A DNA stretch of 38,784 nucleotides, taken from contig NZ_KE951408.1 of NCBI RefSeq assembly GCF_000466165.1, positions 10,168 to 48,951 of the forward strand. Direction: 5' to 3'. This document shows positions 14,573 through 23,702 of this stretch, piece by piece. Positions within the stretch are counted from its first letter, which is position 1; each line of letters opens with the position of its first letter. The translations under genes were made by a program, and so were the position numbers. The notes beneath the pieces were generated by a model. That model worked only from the letters and a program-made list of their open reading frames with translations, was not told the origin of the DNA and ran no database searches. The DNA comes from Actinobaculum sp. oral taxon 183 str. F0552. Lineage in GTDB: Bacteria; Actinomycetota; Actinomycetes; Actinomycetales; Actinomycetaceae.

Positions 14573-17353
14573 TCAGCGGCCGTCCCCCTCGTCCCGCTCC
14601 TGCCGAGCCTGACGCGCGCTCTCGCGCAGCTTCTCCAGTTCCTGCAGCAGCTCGTGGCCGCGGAAACGCTGGTCGTCCAGGAGGGATCCGGCCTCCTGGA
14701 TCAGGGCGTCGGCCTCGTCCAGTTCGCCCATGGCCAGGCACATCTGGACGATGAGCATGAGGGTCCGGCCCCTCTCGATCGGCTGGTCGAGGGAGGCGAA
14801 GGCGTCGGCGGACGCGCGCGCGTAGTCCTTGGCCAGGCGCCTGCGCAGCGCATACCAGTCGAAGAGGGCCATCGATCGCAGCCAGTCGGCGTCGAGCCAC
14901 TCCTTGGAGTCGGACGTCTCCACGCTGGGCGAGGCGAGCAGTGCGCGCCGGCGCTCCATCAGCCTGTCCATGAGGTCGAGCTGGTCCTCCGGCACCCGCC
15001 CCGGCTGGGTGGCGATGGCGTAGGCGTAGTTGTTCAGCGTGTTGGCCACTTGCAGCGGGGTGTCCACTTCCTCCGTCAGGCGCAGCACGTGCGCCCACAG
15101 CGCCACGGAGCGGGAGGAGTCCCCGGCCTCGCTGAAGGCCTGGGCGGCACGCGAATAGGAGTTGCGGGCGCCCAGGGTGTCGCCGCGGATCTCCAGGAGA
15201 TCGGCCAACTCGACGGCGGCGTGGGCGGCGGCCGTGTCGTCGTCGAGGGCCTCCAGGGCCGAGGCGAGGGAAGTGTGAAGCCGGAGAGCGAGCGGCGAGT
15301 GCGGATAGGCCTCCATGCGCAGCAGCGCCATCTGCGCGACTTCGGCGGCCTCGACCGGGCGACGGGTCCGCAGCAGCATGTTCGCCAGCATGTCCGAGGC
15401 CGTCGCGTTGAGGAAGGCCAGGTCGCAGGCGGCTGACAGATTCACGAGCGCTCTGGCGTACTCCATCGCCTCCTCCGGGTATCCGGCGGCGGCGCTCATG
15501 GAGGACAGGATCTCCAAGGCCTCCAGACGCACGCCGAGAGGATCGGGGGAGACGATCCGCATGGCTCCGTCGGCCGCCAGGCAGGCGCCGCGGAAATCGG
15601 ACTGCTCGGCCAGGGCGCGTGCCTGCACCATCAGGAGGAATGAGGGAGGGGTGAAGATCCCGAAGGGATCCGTGGCGTCCGGGTCGGACTCGGGGACGGC
15701 GGACTGCCTTCCGAGGAAGGCGTTGGCCAGGGTCTGGGCCTTCAGCCAGGCGTCGTTGAACCGGGCGGCCTCGGGCAGGGCGTCCGGGTCCGCGGTGTGC
15801 GGCGCGGGGGGTGCCTCGTCGGCGTCGCCGGGCTCGCCGGACGCCGTTTCGGCGGACGGCGCGTGTCCGCCGACGGGCCTGTCGCACAGGATCTGCGCGG
15901 CGCGCAGCAGGTAGACGCTCCTGACGGTGGGCCCCAGGGCGGCGGCCGTCTGGACGAGGTCGAACAGGTCCATCGTCCGCCACGGGCCGTCGATGTCGAC
16001 CGGCACGAGCGGGGGCTCCTCCTCATCGGCGTCGGGCTGCTGGGACGGCTGCTCCGGCGCAGGGGAGGGATCCGCGGCGGAGGCGGAGCTCCGGCCGGTC
16101 GACGGACCGGCCGCGACCGTCGCGTCGGGCAGGAGGAGCGCCTCGGAGGCGGCGGCGATGCGGTAGTCCTGCGTGTCGAGCGTCGCCATGCCGGAGACGT
16201 CGGGGATCGCATTCGCCGTCAGGGGGCGGTCCAGGCCCGGCTCCCGAAGGCGTTCTCGGATCTCGGCGACCATGAACGGCCTGAGGAGGCCAGGACGTCG
16301 GTCGCACTGGTCGGCCAGGTCGAGGGCCAGGCTGGTGAACCACTCCTCGGCGTCGGCCAGCGTGGGGTCGGCCAGGGTCCGGCGAGGCGCCCATTTCAGC
16401 TTCTCGCCCGGCAGGATCGCGTGCAGGCGTTCGGCGTGGCGGTCTCCCGGCAGCTCGCGCACCAGACGCGCCGCGGAGACGGCGAGGTCGATGAGGTTCC
16501 GCGGATACTGGGCCTGCTCCCACCACGGGAGGTGACGGACGAGGATCCTCCGGGCGCGCTCGAGCCGCTCCGGCGTGCCGGACAGGCGGAGGTAGTCGAT
16601 GTGGTTCGGCATGTAGCTCAGGCGGGTGGAGTCCGCCTGGTAGCGGCGATACGCCCGGATGTGCCCGGCCCAGGCCTCGGCGTCGCGGCCCGTGCGCAGC
16701 CACGGTTCGAGCATGTCGGTCAAGAGGGACTCCGGCTGTTGGAAGCAGTAGTGCTCCCTGTCGGCCAGGGCGCGGTCGCCCACGCGGCAGGCCGCCTCCC
16801 AGTCCTTGCGGCGGCGGAAGTAGTCGATCTCGTGCGCGGGGTCGCACCCGGCGCAGTCGGCCAGATCGCTGGGGCCGGACGCCCGCCACTTCTGGAAGGC
16901 CTCCTCGGCCGCGTCCTCCTCGCCGAGGTCGCGATAGAGGAGGTGCCCGTGGATGTAGTAGGCGCGCATGGAGTCGCCGCGCGACAGGTAGTACCGGCGC
17001 ATCTCCTCCAGGATGTCCAGGCACTGGTCGCGCGGCACGGTGGGGATGAACCGCAGCGCGGTGATGACGTATTTGTAGTCCCATCCCAGGCGGTGGAGCA
17101 TCTTCTCGGTGAACAGCTCCGGGCGGCGCTTGTACACGGCGTTGCACCAGATGAAGGGCGCCAGGAGCTTGGGCCCCTCGCCGCCGTTGGTGTACGCCGG
17201 GATCAGCGCCAGATTCGACCGCAGCGCCAACTCCTCCAAACCCGCCGATTCCGCCAGGGCCGCGGCCTCCGCCCACAGCTGAGAGCGCCCCCGTCCGTAG
17301 GGGAGGGCGGAGGCGCGTGACATGAGGTCCCGGACTTCGTCTTCGGTGCTCAT
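14573..17353 (-). CDS. Large helical-repeat (TPR-like) protein, last gene of the HSP90 operon
   Basis: A 926-residue soluble protein made of repeated helix pairs, rich in Ala, Leu and Glu, with TPR-like pairs throughout (for example ALADREHYCF, RRYYLSRGDSMRAYYIHGHLLYRDLG, RAAQAFSEAGDSSRSVALWAHVLRLTEE). A Cys-containing stretch ADCAGCDPAHEIDYF sits near residue 170. A disordered acidic Pro/Ser-rich linker lies at about 395-435. No catalytic motif was recognised. Its ATG overlaps the stop of the HSP90-like gene (ATGA), with AAAGG upstream. TPR proteins are the classic HSP90 partners in eukaryotes, so a co-chaperone or client scaffold role is attractive, but is inference. Confidence 0.7.
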   Translation of the reverse strand: MSTEDEVRDLMSRASALPYGRGRSQLWAEAAALAESAGLEELALRSNLALIPAYTNGGEGPKLLAPFIWCNAVYKRRPELFTEKMLHRLGWDYKYVITALRFIPTVPRDQCLDILEEMRRYYLSRGDSMRAYYIHGHLLYRDLGEEDAAEEAFQKWRASGPSDLADCAGCDPAHEIDYFRRRKDWEAACRVGDRALADREHYCFQQPESLLTDMLEPWLRTGRDAEAWAGHIRAYRRYQADSTRLSYMPNHIDYLRLSGTPERLERARRILVRHLPWWEQAQYPRNLIDLAVSAARLVRELPGDRHAERLHAILPGEKLKWAPRRTLADPTLADAEEWFTSLALDLADQCDRRPGLLRPFMVAEIRERLREPGLDRPLTANAIPDVSGMATLDTQDYRIAAASEALLLPDATVAAGPSTGRSSASAADPSPAPEQPSQQPDADEEEPPLVPVDIDGPWRTMDLFDLVQTAAALGPTVRSVYLLRAAQILCDRPVGGHAPSAETASGEPGDADEAPPAPHTADPDALPEAARFNDAWLKAQTLANAFLGRQSAVPESDPDATDPFGIFTPPSFLLMVQARALAEQSDFRGACLAADGAMRIVSPDPLGVRLEALEILSSMSAAAGYPEEAMEYARALVNLSAACDLAFLNATASDMLANMLLRTRRPVEAAEVAQMALLRMEAYPHSPLALRLHTSLASALEALDDDTAAAHAAVELADLLEIRGDTLGARNSYSRAAQAFSEAGDSSRSVALWAHVLRLTEEVDTPLQVANTLNNYAYAIATQPGRVPEDQLDLMDRLMERRRALLASPSVETSDSKEWLDADWLRSMALFDWYALRRRLAKDYARASADAFASLDQPIERGRTLMLIVQMCLAMGELDEADALIQEAGSLLDDQRFRGHELLQELEKLRESARQARQERDEGDGR

Positions 17354-19155
17354 TGCGGACCTTTCAGAGACAATTCGATCAGATGCGTGAAGATCTGCGA
17401 GGACCAGGCGCGGGCCTTGGCGTCCATCGGATGCTGGCCGGCCATCAGGGCCTGGACGTAGAGGCCGCGAACCGCCGTCTCCGCGAGCTGGTCCCGCGAA
17501 CCGCCCGCCAACTCGTTGATGAGCTGCGCCCGCGCGTTGAGGACGAGCCTGGGCGCCGACGAGTTCGCGAAGGGATCCGCGGCGCTCAGGACGTCCGCCC
17601 ACGTGCCCGTCGACCTGCTGCGCGCCGACTCCGCCACGGTCTGCCCGGCGAAATCGGCGTCCGGAAGGAAGAGGACGGGGATGGTCCCCGGGTCGAAGCT
17701 GCGGATCTCGGCGACGACCCCCGTTCCCGAGAGGGCTTCGTTCGCCAGGATCAGCAGGCGGGCGAGCGAGGCCTCCTCGTCGGGATCCGGCGGCGTCAAG
17801 GCGTCGAGCAGGGTGGACGGGTCGAGGACGGAGATGTCGGCGTCCGGCCGGTCGAGGGTGAGCTGGCTGAGGAGCTCGTCGTCGAAGGCGTAGCCCGCGC
17901 TGACGATGCACAGCCCGTTGGCCGCGGCCACCGGGCTGAAGGCTTTGAAATGGCTGTTCGACAGCACGTAGCGGATGGCGCCGTGCCGCTCCAGGACCTC
18001 GTCGAGGGTGAGCACGCCCATGGACGTGATGAAGGGGACCGAAGCGGCCACCATGGAGCGGGTCGGAGCGTCGCTGACGGCCAGAGCCTTCAACCCCTCC
18101 AGGTGCAGGGTGATGAACTCCAGGAAGCGCTTGGGGTCGCTGAGGGACAGATGCGTCAGCCACGCGCGCACCTGGGCCCCCAGGGACTCGCGCACGGTCT
18201 CCAGCAGGTCGTCGTCGAAGAGGGATTCGCGCGAGGCGGTCGGCCGCAGATGGCGGGAATCGCCCACCACCCGGACGAAATACGCCCATTCGGGCAGGAG
18301 GTCGGTGGCCCGCGGGCTCAGGAGCATGCGCCGCAAATAGACGCGATGGCGCAGCAGTTGGCCGGGGTGGGCACCCGAGGGAAGCACGTAGCCCACGCCC
18401 TCGAATCCGGCCTCCGGCACGCTCAACTCGATCTCCGCAAAGGGGTGGAACCCGAAATTCTCGATGCACCAGCGGGTCGAGGCGGCCTGCGACAGCTCCC
18501 ACGGCGCCCTCTGCCCGGCCAGGGGCTCGCCCGGCCCGCCCTGGACGGAGAGCTCGACCTGCACCGGCAGGTACTGCCCGTAGTCGGCGATGAGGTGGCG
18601 CAGCCGGGCCGGCGCGAAGGGGCTCTCCCCGGGGAGGGTTTCCAGGACGACCGCGGTTCCCGGTTCGGGCAGCGGCTCCTCGGCGAGGTCGACGCTCCAC
18701 GTTCCGTCCGAGCGGCCCAGCCAGCGCACGGTGGGGGCGTCGGCCCGGTGCGCGGAGCGCGAGAGCACCGTGATCGTCGAGGAGACCATGAAGCAGGAGA
18801 GCAGGCCGATCCCGAATTGGCCGAGGTAGTCCGTGCGCGCCAGGCCGAACTCGTCGCGCTTGGACGTGGCGCCGATGGTGGCGAGGAAGGCGCGAGCCTC
18901 CTCTCGCGTCAGGCCGATGCCCGAGTCGATGACGCGCAGAGTCGAGCCGTCCGCCTCGAAGCGGATGCAGGCCGGGCAGTCGGGATCGATCTCCCGGCGC
19001 GCCGAGATGGCGTCCGTGCCGTTCTGCAGGAGCTCCCGGACGAAGACCTGCGGCCCCGAATAGAGGTTGCGGCTGAGCAGATCGACCAGCCCGGCCAGGT
19101 CCACCTGGAAGTTCTGGGCCGCCGAGCCCCCGCCCGGCGTCTGACTGTCCGACAT
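17350..19155 (-). CDS. HSP90-family molecular chaperone ATPase (HtpG-like)
   Basis: A 601-residue protein, slightly shorter than bacterial HtpG. The GHKL ATP site is complete: FVRELLQNGTDAI (helix with Glu, Asn and Asp, residues about 38-50), VIDSGIGLTREE (DxGxG), and TDYLGQFGIGLLSCFMVSS, the lid and glycine motif. GTAVVLETLPG is the last ATP motif. A middle domain with LRRMLLSPRATDLLPEWAYFVRVV and SRESLFDDDLL, typical of HSP90, follows, then a C-terminal dimerisation-like region. It is the third gene of a four-gene operon and overlaps the next one. Divergence from canonical HtpG, and the fixed partners, suggest a dedicated rather than general chaperone. Confidence 0.88.
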   Translation of the reverse strand: MSDSQTPGGGSAAQNFQVDLAGLVDLLSRNLYSGPQVFVRELLQNGTDAISARREIDPDCPACIRFEADGSTLRVIDSGIGLTREEARAFLATIGATSKRDEFGLARTDYLGQFGIGLLSCFMVSSTITVLSRSAHRADAPTVRWLGRSDGTWSVDLAEEPLPEPGTAVVLETLPGESPFAPARLRHLIADYGQYLPVQVELSVQGGPGEPLAGQRAPWELSQAASTRWCIENFGFHPFAEIELSVPEAGFEGVGYVLPSGAHPGQLLRHRVYLRRMLLSPRATDLLPEWAYFVRVVGDSRHLRPTASRESLFDDDLLETVRESLGAQVRAWLTHLSLSDPKRFLEFITLHLEGLKALAVSDAPTRSMVAASVPFITSMGVLTLDEVLERHGAIRYVLSNSHFKAFSPVAAANGLCIVSAGYAFDDELLSQLTLDRPDADISVLDPSTLLDALTPPDPDEEASLARLLILANEALSGTGVVAEIRSFDPGTIPVLFLPDADFAGQTVAESARSRSTGTWADVLSAADPFANSSAPRLVLNARAQLINELAGGSRDQLAETAVRGLYVQALMAGQHPMDAKARAWSSQIFTHLIELSLKGPQ

Positions 19156-19156
19156 C

Positions 19157-19684
19157 TCAGCCCTCCGCCCCGGCCGAGCCGTCGTCCTGCGCCTGCGGCG
19201 CTTCGCCCGCCTCTTCCCGCGAGGCCCCGTCGGATTCCTCCTCGTCCCGCTTCGGACGGAAGGAGTCCAGGCAGGACAGGGAGCACTGCAAGCCGAGGTC
19301 GACGGCCGTCACGAGCTGCTCGTCGTTCAACCCCTGGTCGATGAGGCAGGCGACCTCCGCTTGCAGCAGGACGTTCGAGCCGTCCTCCTGCAGCTGGGGG
19401 ACGGCCGTGCCCCACAGGGTCGAGGCATTCCACTCGTTGGCCTTCTCGATGAGCTCGCCCATCGACTCGGAGGGGAACTCCTCCGGGAAATGGGCGCGGA
19501 TCATCAGGAACGTCGGGTTCGACACGTCCAGGACGGTGACGTAGCCGTCGAACTTGGCCACGAGCTTGGCCGGCGTCTCCATGGGGCCCATCGCGAAACC
19601 GAGCGCGCTGAGCGCACGGTGGATCCGTTCCACCGTCACCGCCGGAGCGGACGAGCCGTTCTCGGCGTCCTTGAACCAGGCCAT
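19157..19684 (-). CDS. YbjN-domain protein (second in the HSP90 operon)
   Basis: A 175-residue protein with a YbjN fold (similar to type III secretion chaperones): MAWFKD, then VERIHRALSALGF, VAKFDGYVTVLDV, PTFLMIRAHFPEEFP, ANEWNASTLWGTAV and VLLQAEVACLIDQGLNDEQLVTAVDLGLQCSLSCLDSF. The last 40 residues are an acidic disordered tail (EEESDGASREEAGEAPQAQ). It lies 2 bases after the preceding YbjN-like gene and just before the HSP90-like gene. YbjN proteins resemble small binding chaperones, so it may bind clients or HSP90. No enzyme motif was seen. Confidence 0.75.
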   Translation of the reverse strand: MAWFKDAENGSSAPAVTVERIHRALSALGFAMGPMETPAKLVAKFDGYVTVLDVSNPTFLMIRAHFPEEFPSESMGELIEKANEWNASTLWGTAVPQLQEDGSNVLLQAEVACLIDQGLNDEQLVTAVDLGLQCSLSCLDSFRPKRDEEESDGASREEAGEAPQAQDDGSAGAEG

Positions 19685-19686
19685 CC

Positions 19687-20130
19687 CTACGCCTCCCCGC
19701 CGGAGGAGACCGCATCGGCGTGCGCCGCTTTGGAGAACAGCGCGTCGAAGTCCTCGATCGTGCCCAGGCAGGATTTGAGACTGGCGTCGAAGGCCCCCTG
19801 CAGCTGCGCGTCCGTCATCCCGTGCTCCACCCAGAAATTGCATTCGGCGCGCAGGCCCACGCCCCTCTCGAGCTCCACCACCGTCGATTTGGGCAGGATG
19901 TAGTTCCGGTTGCGATGGGTGGCGGCGTCCAGAGCCCTGGCGCGGTCGGCAGGATCGGTGATCGCTCCCTGCCACAGTGCGATGAAGCGCAGGGCCCGCC
20001 CGTCGCAGGCGACCCAGAGCGTGATGCTCGGCCACGTGGAGAGGATGTGCTCCCCCTCGAGCGAATAGTTCAGATCGGCCTTCTTGAAGAGGGTCTCGAT
20101 GCGCGGAATCGTGACCTGGGGAAGTGCCAT
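19687..20130 (-). CDS. YbjN-domain protein (first in the HSP90 operon)
   Basis: A 147-residue YbjN-type protein beginning MALPQVTIPRIETLFKKADLNYSLEG. WPSITLWVACDGRALRFIALWQG is the central sheet; ECNFWVEHGMTDAQLQGAFDASLKSCLGTIEDFDALF is the C-terminal helix pair matching the neighbour (DLGLQCSLSCLDSF). ATG 20130 has AAGGAAATC upstream. It heads a four-gene unit with 2-base or overlapping junctions. The two YbjN proteins may act as a heterodimer, since each carries one matching half. Confidence 0.75.
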   Translation of the reverse strand: MALPQVTIPRIETLFKKADLNYSLEGEHILSTWPSITLWVACDGRALRFIALWQGAITDPADRARALDAATHRNRNYILPKSTVVELERGVGLRAECNFWVEHGMTDAQLQGAFDASLKSCLGTIEDFDALFSKAAHADAVSSGGEA

Positions 20131-20351
20131 GATTTCCTTTCCGGACGACAGGCCCCGGCAAGGGCGACGCGCCCATCGGCGATCTCCCGTCGGATGGCGG
20201 AATGCGGGACGCGGTAGCCGGATGCGCCCGCAATCAATCATGTCACGCCGTTCTGAGCCTTACCAGCGGCCCCCATGTGTACTAAAAACCCACCGGACGG
20301 TCGGATCGCGGGGGAGCGCCCGCCGTCTTCGGGCCCGGGCGGCGGTGCGCC

Positions 20352-21191
20352 TCAACCGGCGAAGGTGCGCGTCGGCTGGCCCGGCACGGCCGTGCGCATG
20401 TGGAAGACGGCGCCTGCGTGCGGCTCGTCGGCCGTCTCCCGGGACGTCGTGATGAAGACGTCGCGCAGGTCCGGACCGCCGAGGGTCACCGCGGTCACGC
20501 CGTGGACGGGCAGCTCCCATTCGCCCAGGATCTCCGCCTCGGGCGAATAGAGGCGCACCTTGCCCACGCGGTTCATGGCGCACCACACGTTCCCCTCCGA
20601 GTCGACGGCGAGGCCGTCGGGGCGGCCGCCGTCGCCGTCGTGGAAGGGGCGGCGGCCGACCAGATCCCCGCCGACGACGTCGAAGACGTCCGTGCATCCC
20701 GTGGACGTGTCGTTGTAGTAGGCGCGCTGCCCGTCGGGGGCGAAATCCAGGCCGTTGGACACCGTGACGTGGTAGAGGGCCGTCGAATAGCGCCCGTCGG
20801 CCTCGATCCGGTAGAGCCTGCCCGCTCCGAGGGTGCGGTCGTAGGGCATCGAGCCCGCGTACAGCCGTCCCCACGGGTCCAGGCCGCACTCGTTCATGCG
20901 CACGTTCGGATCGCTCCACATCTCGCGCAGGGGCGTGGGTGGGGCGAAGGGGGCGTCGGCCAGCCCTATCCCGCGCTCCAGGCCGGCGACGTAGCCTCCG
21001 CGCTCGCGGGGCCGCACGAAGGCGGCTATCCGCGAGCCGGTGGCTATCCGCGTGACTTCGCCGCTTCCCGAGAGCGTGAGTATCGTTCCCGCGAGCATGT
21101 CCACCATGCGCAGGCCTCCCCACGAGGAGTGCCAGACGGGGCCTTCTCCGTGGAAGGCGATGACATCGGTAATCTGTTCAGGTCGCATCAT
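20352..21191 (-). CDS. SMP-30/gluconolactonase-family protein
   Basis: A 279-residue six-bladed beta-propeller that hydrolyses sugar lactones in known members. Metal-site residues are seen in order: Glu in GEGPVWHSS near residue 13, Asn in NECGLDPWGRLYAGSM, Asn in NGLDFAPDGQ and Asp in GRPDGLAVDSEGNVW. Start at ATG 21191 (MMRPEQITDV), with TATCAT 5 bases upstream, consistent with a leaderless transcript; the second ATG at 21188 is equally possible. Substrate is not known. It lies 261 bases downstream of lctP on the same strand. Confidence 0.9.
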   Translation of the reverse strand: MMRPEQITDVIAFHGEGPVWHSSWGGLRMVDMLAGTILTLSGSGEVTRIATGSRIAAFVRPRERGGYVAGLERGIGLADAPFAPPTPLREMWSDPNVRMNECGLDPWGRLYAGSMPYDRTLGAGRLYRIEADGRYSTALYHVTVSNGLDFAPDGQRAYYNDTSTGCTDVFDVVGGDLVGRRPFHDGDGGRPDGLAVDSEGNVWCAMNRVGKVRLYSPEAEILGEWELPVHGVTAVTLGGPDLRDVFITTSRETADEPHAGAVFHMRTAVPGQPTRTFAG

Positions 21192-21196
21192 CGCCG

Positions 21197-21202
21197 ATGA
21201 TA
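21197..21202 (-). promoter_or_regulatory. -10 box of a leaderless SMP-30 gene promoter
   Basis: TATCAT on the minus strand, 5 bases before the first ATG; no ribosome-binding site is present. Confidence 0.45.
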
Positions 21203-21452
21203 GCGCGGAGGCAGTGTGGTTCGCGCAAGCTGTCCGCTCAGCGGTCCCCGTTGCCGCTCGGCGGCCCGGCGCTCGGCAGGCCCCGGTCCCGGTCACCCTG
21301 TGGGCGGTGGATTCGGCCCATTCCCCGCGGCGCGCAGCCCAACCGGAGGCCATCGCGGGAGGCGCGCGGACCGACCGCGGGCGTGGGCGCCGTGCGCTTC
21401 CATGCCGTGATCGGGCTCCGGCGCCCTCCGTCTGGGCTCCGGACAGCCGGGC

Positions 21453-23156
21453 CTACGGGGCGACGAGGAAGCCGAGGGCTCCGCTGGACGCGAGGACGAC
21501 GACCATGCCCAGCAGCGCGACGAAGGCTATCGAATACGGCGCCGCTGTGCGCAGCAGCGGCGACTCCGAGCCCGGCTCCTTGATGGCCGTGGCGGCGATG
21601 GCGAGATTCTGAGGGCTGACGATCTTGCCGATGCCGCCGCCGATCTCGTTGGCCGCCAGCAGTAGCTGCGGGCTGATCCCGGCCTGGGCGCCGGCCGTCG
21701 TCTGGAGGTTGGCGAACAGCGCTCCCGCGGAGGTCGCCGACCCGGTGACGGCTGTGCCGATCCATCCGAGCACCGGCGCGAGGAAGGCGAAGGCCCCTCC
21801 CGTCGCCGCCAGCCAGGTGCCGATGGCGACCGTCTGGCCCGAGAAGTTCATGACGTAGGCCAGGGCCATGACCGTCGCGATCGTGAGGATGGCCAGGCGC
21901 AGGTCGGCGATCGTCCTGCCCAGGGCGGCCATCCCCCGGGCGAAGGAGAAGGGGTAGAGGCCGCCGGAGCCAGTGCGCCCGTAGACGATCGACACGGCGA
22001 TCCCCGTCAGGAGGAGCATCGTGCCCGGCGAGGAGAGCCATTGGAGCCCGAAGACCGTGGACGAGGAGACCTCGCCCGAGGCGGAGACGAGCTTGCCGTG
22101 CAGCCCCGGCCAGGCGAAGGTCGCGTCCGTCGAGGCGAGCGCGGCCGGAACGTCGACCCCGACCTTCCACAGCTTCGCCACGCCGAAGACGACGACCACC
22201 AGCCAGTAGGGCAGGAGGCCGAGGGTCACGCGCGAGCCCGTGAGCTTCCCGCCCGAGGCCTGCGAACGCAGTTCGTCGGGAGTGTCGGGCCGCCAGAGGC
22301 GCAGCAGGAGCGTCACGGAGGCGAAGGAGACGAGGGAGGCGAAGACGGCCGTGAGCTCGTAGGAGAGGAAGTTAGCGGCGGCGACGTGGCCCAGGCCCAT
22401 CGTCACGCCCGCGACGAGCGCGGCCGGCCAGGCCTGCCTGACCCCGCGCCTGCCGTCGAGGATCGCCAGGAGGAGGACGGGGATCCAGCACAGGAACAGC
22501 GGGGTGATGCGCCCCTGGGTCGCGCCGACCGCATCCGGCGCGGCCCCGCCGAGCTTGGCCGCCGTCGTCACCGGAATCGACATCGCGCCGAAGCAGACGT
22601 TCAACGCGTTGCCGACCATCGTCACCAGGGCCGCTTTCAGGGGCGGCAGGCCGAGGGCCAGGAGCATGGCGCAGGAGATGGCGACCGGCGCCCCGAAACC
22701 GGCGAGTCCCTCGATGAGGCCGCAGAAGCAGAAGCCGATGAGGAGGGCCTGGACGCGCATGTCGCCCCTGCCGACCGCGGCGAACACCGCCCGGACGTCC
22801 TCGGAGCGGCCCGTCCGCTCGGTGAGGTTGTACAGCCACACCGCCATGACGACGATGTAGACGATCGGGAAGATCCCGAAGGCCGCCCCCTGCGTGGCGG
22901 AGAGCAGCGTGAGGTCCACCGGCATGCCGAATCCGAAGATCGCCACGAGCACGGCGACGCCGAGGGAGGCGATCGCGCACACGTGCGTCTTCACTTTGAA
23001 GACGCCCAGGAGGACGAAGAAGAAAGCCAGCGGCAGCAGCCCGAGGAGCGCCGTGAGGACCAGGGAGGAGGCGACCGAGGTGGTCGACGGGGTGAACGAC
23101 GCGGCCAGCTGCGACGAGGCGGCGGCTCCGTTCAGCGTTTCGATGGTCGGCGTCAT
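21453..23156 (-). CDS. lctP: L-lactate permease
   Basis: A 567-residue membrane protein that imports L-lactate with protons. It has about 14 hydrophobic helices and family segments such as GLIEGLAGFGAPVAI, TMVGNALNVCFGAMSIPVTT, GWIGTAVTGSATSAGALFANLQ and EIGGGIGKIVSPQNLAIAA. The start was placed at ATG 23156 (MTPTIETLNG), which has GAGGACGC upstream; the open frame extends 28 codons further but without a ribosome site. Genes for lactate use are not seen nearby. Confidence 0.93.
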   Translation of the reverse strand: MTPTIETLNGAAASSQLAASFTPSTTSVASSLVLTALLGLLPLAFFFVLLGVFKVKTHVCAIASLGVAVLVAIFGFGMPVDLTLLSATQGAAFGIFPIVYIVVMAVWLYNLTERTGRSEDVRAVFAAVGRGDMRVQALLIGFCFCGLIEGLAGFGAPVAISCAMLLALGLPPLKAALVTMVGNALNVCFGAMSIPVTTAAKLGGAAPDAVGATQGRITPLFLCWIPVLLLAILDGRRGVRQAWPAALVAGVTMGLGHVAAANFLSYELTAVFASLVSFASVTLLLRLWRPDTPDELRSQASGGKLTGSRVTLGLLPYWLVVVVFGVAKLWKVGVDVPAALASTDATFAWPGLHGKLVSASGEVSSSTVFGLQWLSSPGTMLLLTGIAVSIVYGRTGSGGLYPFSFARGMAALGRTIADLRLAILTIATVMALAYVMNFSGQTVAIGTWLAATGGAFAFLAPVLGWIGTAVTGSATSAGALFANLQTTAGAQAGISPQLLLAANEIGGGIGKIVSPQNLAIAATAIKEPGSESPLLRTAAPYSIAFVALLGMVVVLASSGALGFLVAP

Positions 23157-23702
23157 TGCTGCGTCCTCGGAGTCGGTGGGATTCGGGGCGGGGTGTCCGG
23201 ACCGGTACGGCCGGTGAGAACCGTGTGGCCAGTGAATCACGGTTGCCCGGCCGTGTAAAGGGGGACGGCGTGTGAAGGGGGCGTTGGGCGGGCGGCATCA
23301 TCGGCTCGCCCTCATGAAGCGCTGCCGCCCGGCTCGTCGGATCCCTGCTACGTGCGGGTTTCGCCCTCCGCGAGAGGGAGCCGACCGCGCTCGAGTAGGG
23401 TCGGCGGAAGGGAATGGGGGCGGACGGTGCCGTTCGGAAGCACAATGGAAATCTGAATGTCAGATGCCGTGTATACCACGTTTTCGGAAGTTTGAGATTA
23501 ATATATCGTAAAAGCGGAAGCTCGGCGAGCAGAGATCATGTAGCAGATCCTGGTCGTATACTCACCTATTGGGCATTCCGAGAGGCGAATTAATTTCCCG
23601 ATGGAAATCTGACGAATGAGGGTCGCTTTATGCTACATGAAATATGCTTATATGTGTCTATACTCACCTGCCGGGCGCTCCAGAGAGGAGGTGAACGGAA
23701 TA
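23157..23702 (+). promoter_or_regulatory. Upstream control region of the lanthipeptide cluster
   Basis: The stretch between divergent lctP and lanA has no gene and turns AT-rich from about 23450. Two kinds of direct repeats are seen: ATGGAAATCTGA at 23445-23456 and 23601-23612, and TATACTCACCT at 23557-23567 and 23659-23669. The second TATACT (23659-23664) could be a -10 box with a start near 23671, 15 bases before the lanA ribosome site. No matching -35 was found, so a dedicated activator or an alternative sigma factor is likely. Confidence 0.5.

Noticed and set aside
23218-23222. GAACC upstream of lctP/lanA as an ECF -35 box
   Set aside because: The sequence at the right distance is CACGG, not GCTAC.
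23632-23636. GCTAC upstream of lanA as an ECF -10 box
   Set aside because: The bases 15 upstream are not GAACC; the best partner (GACG with a 17-base gap) breaks the pattern of the other two promoters.
23616-23702. Longer lanA start, adding 29 residues
   Set aside because: The extension has no ribosome site, while AGGAGGT stands before ATG 23703, and leaders of this family are about 30 residues.
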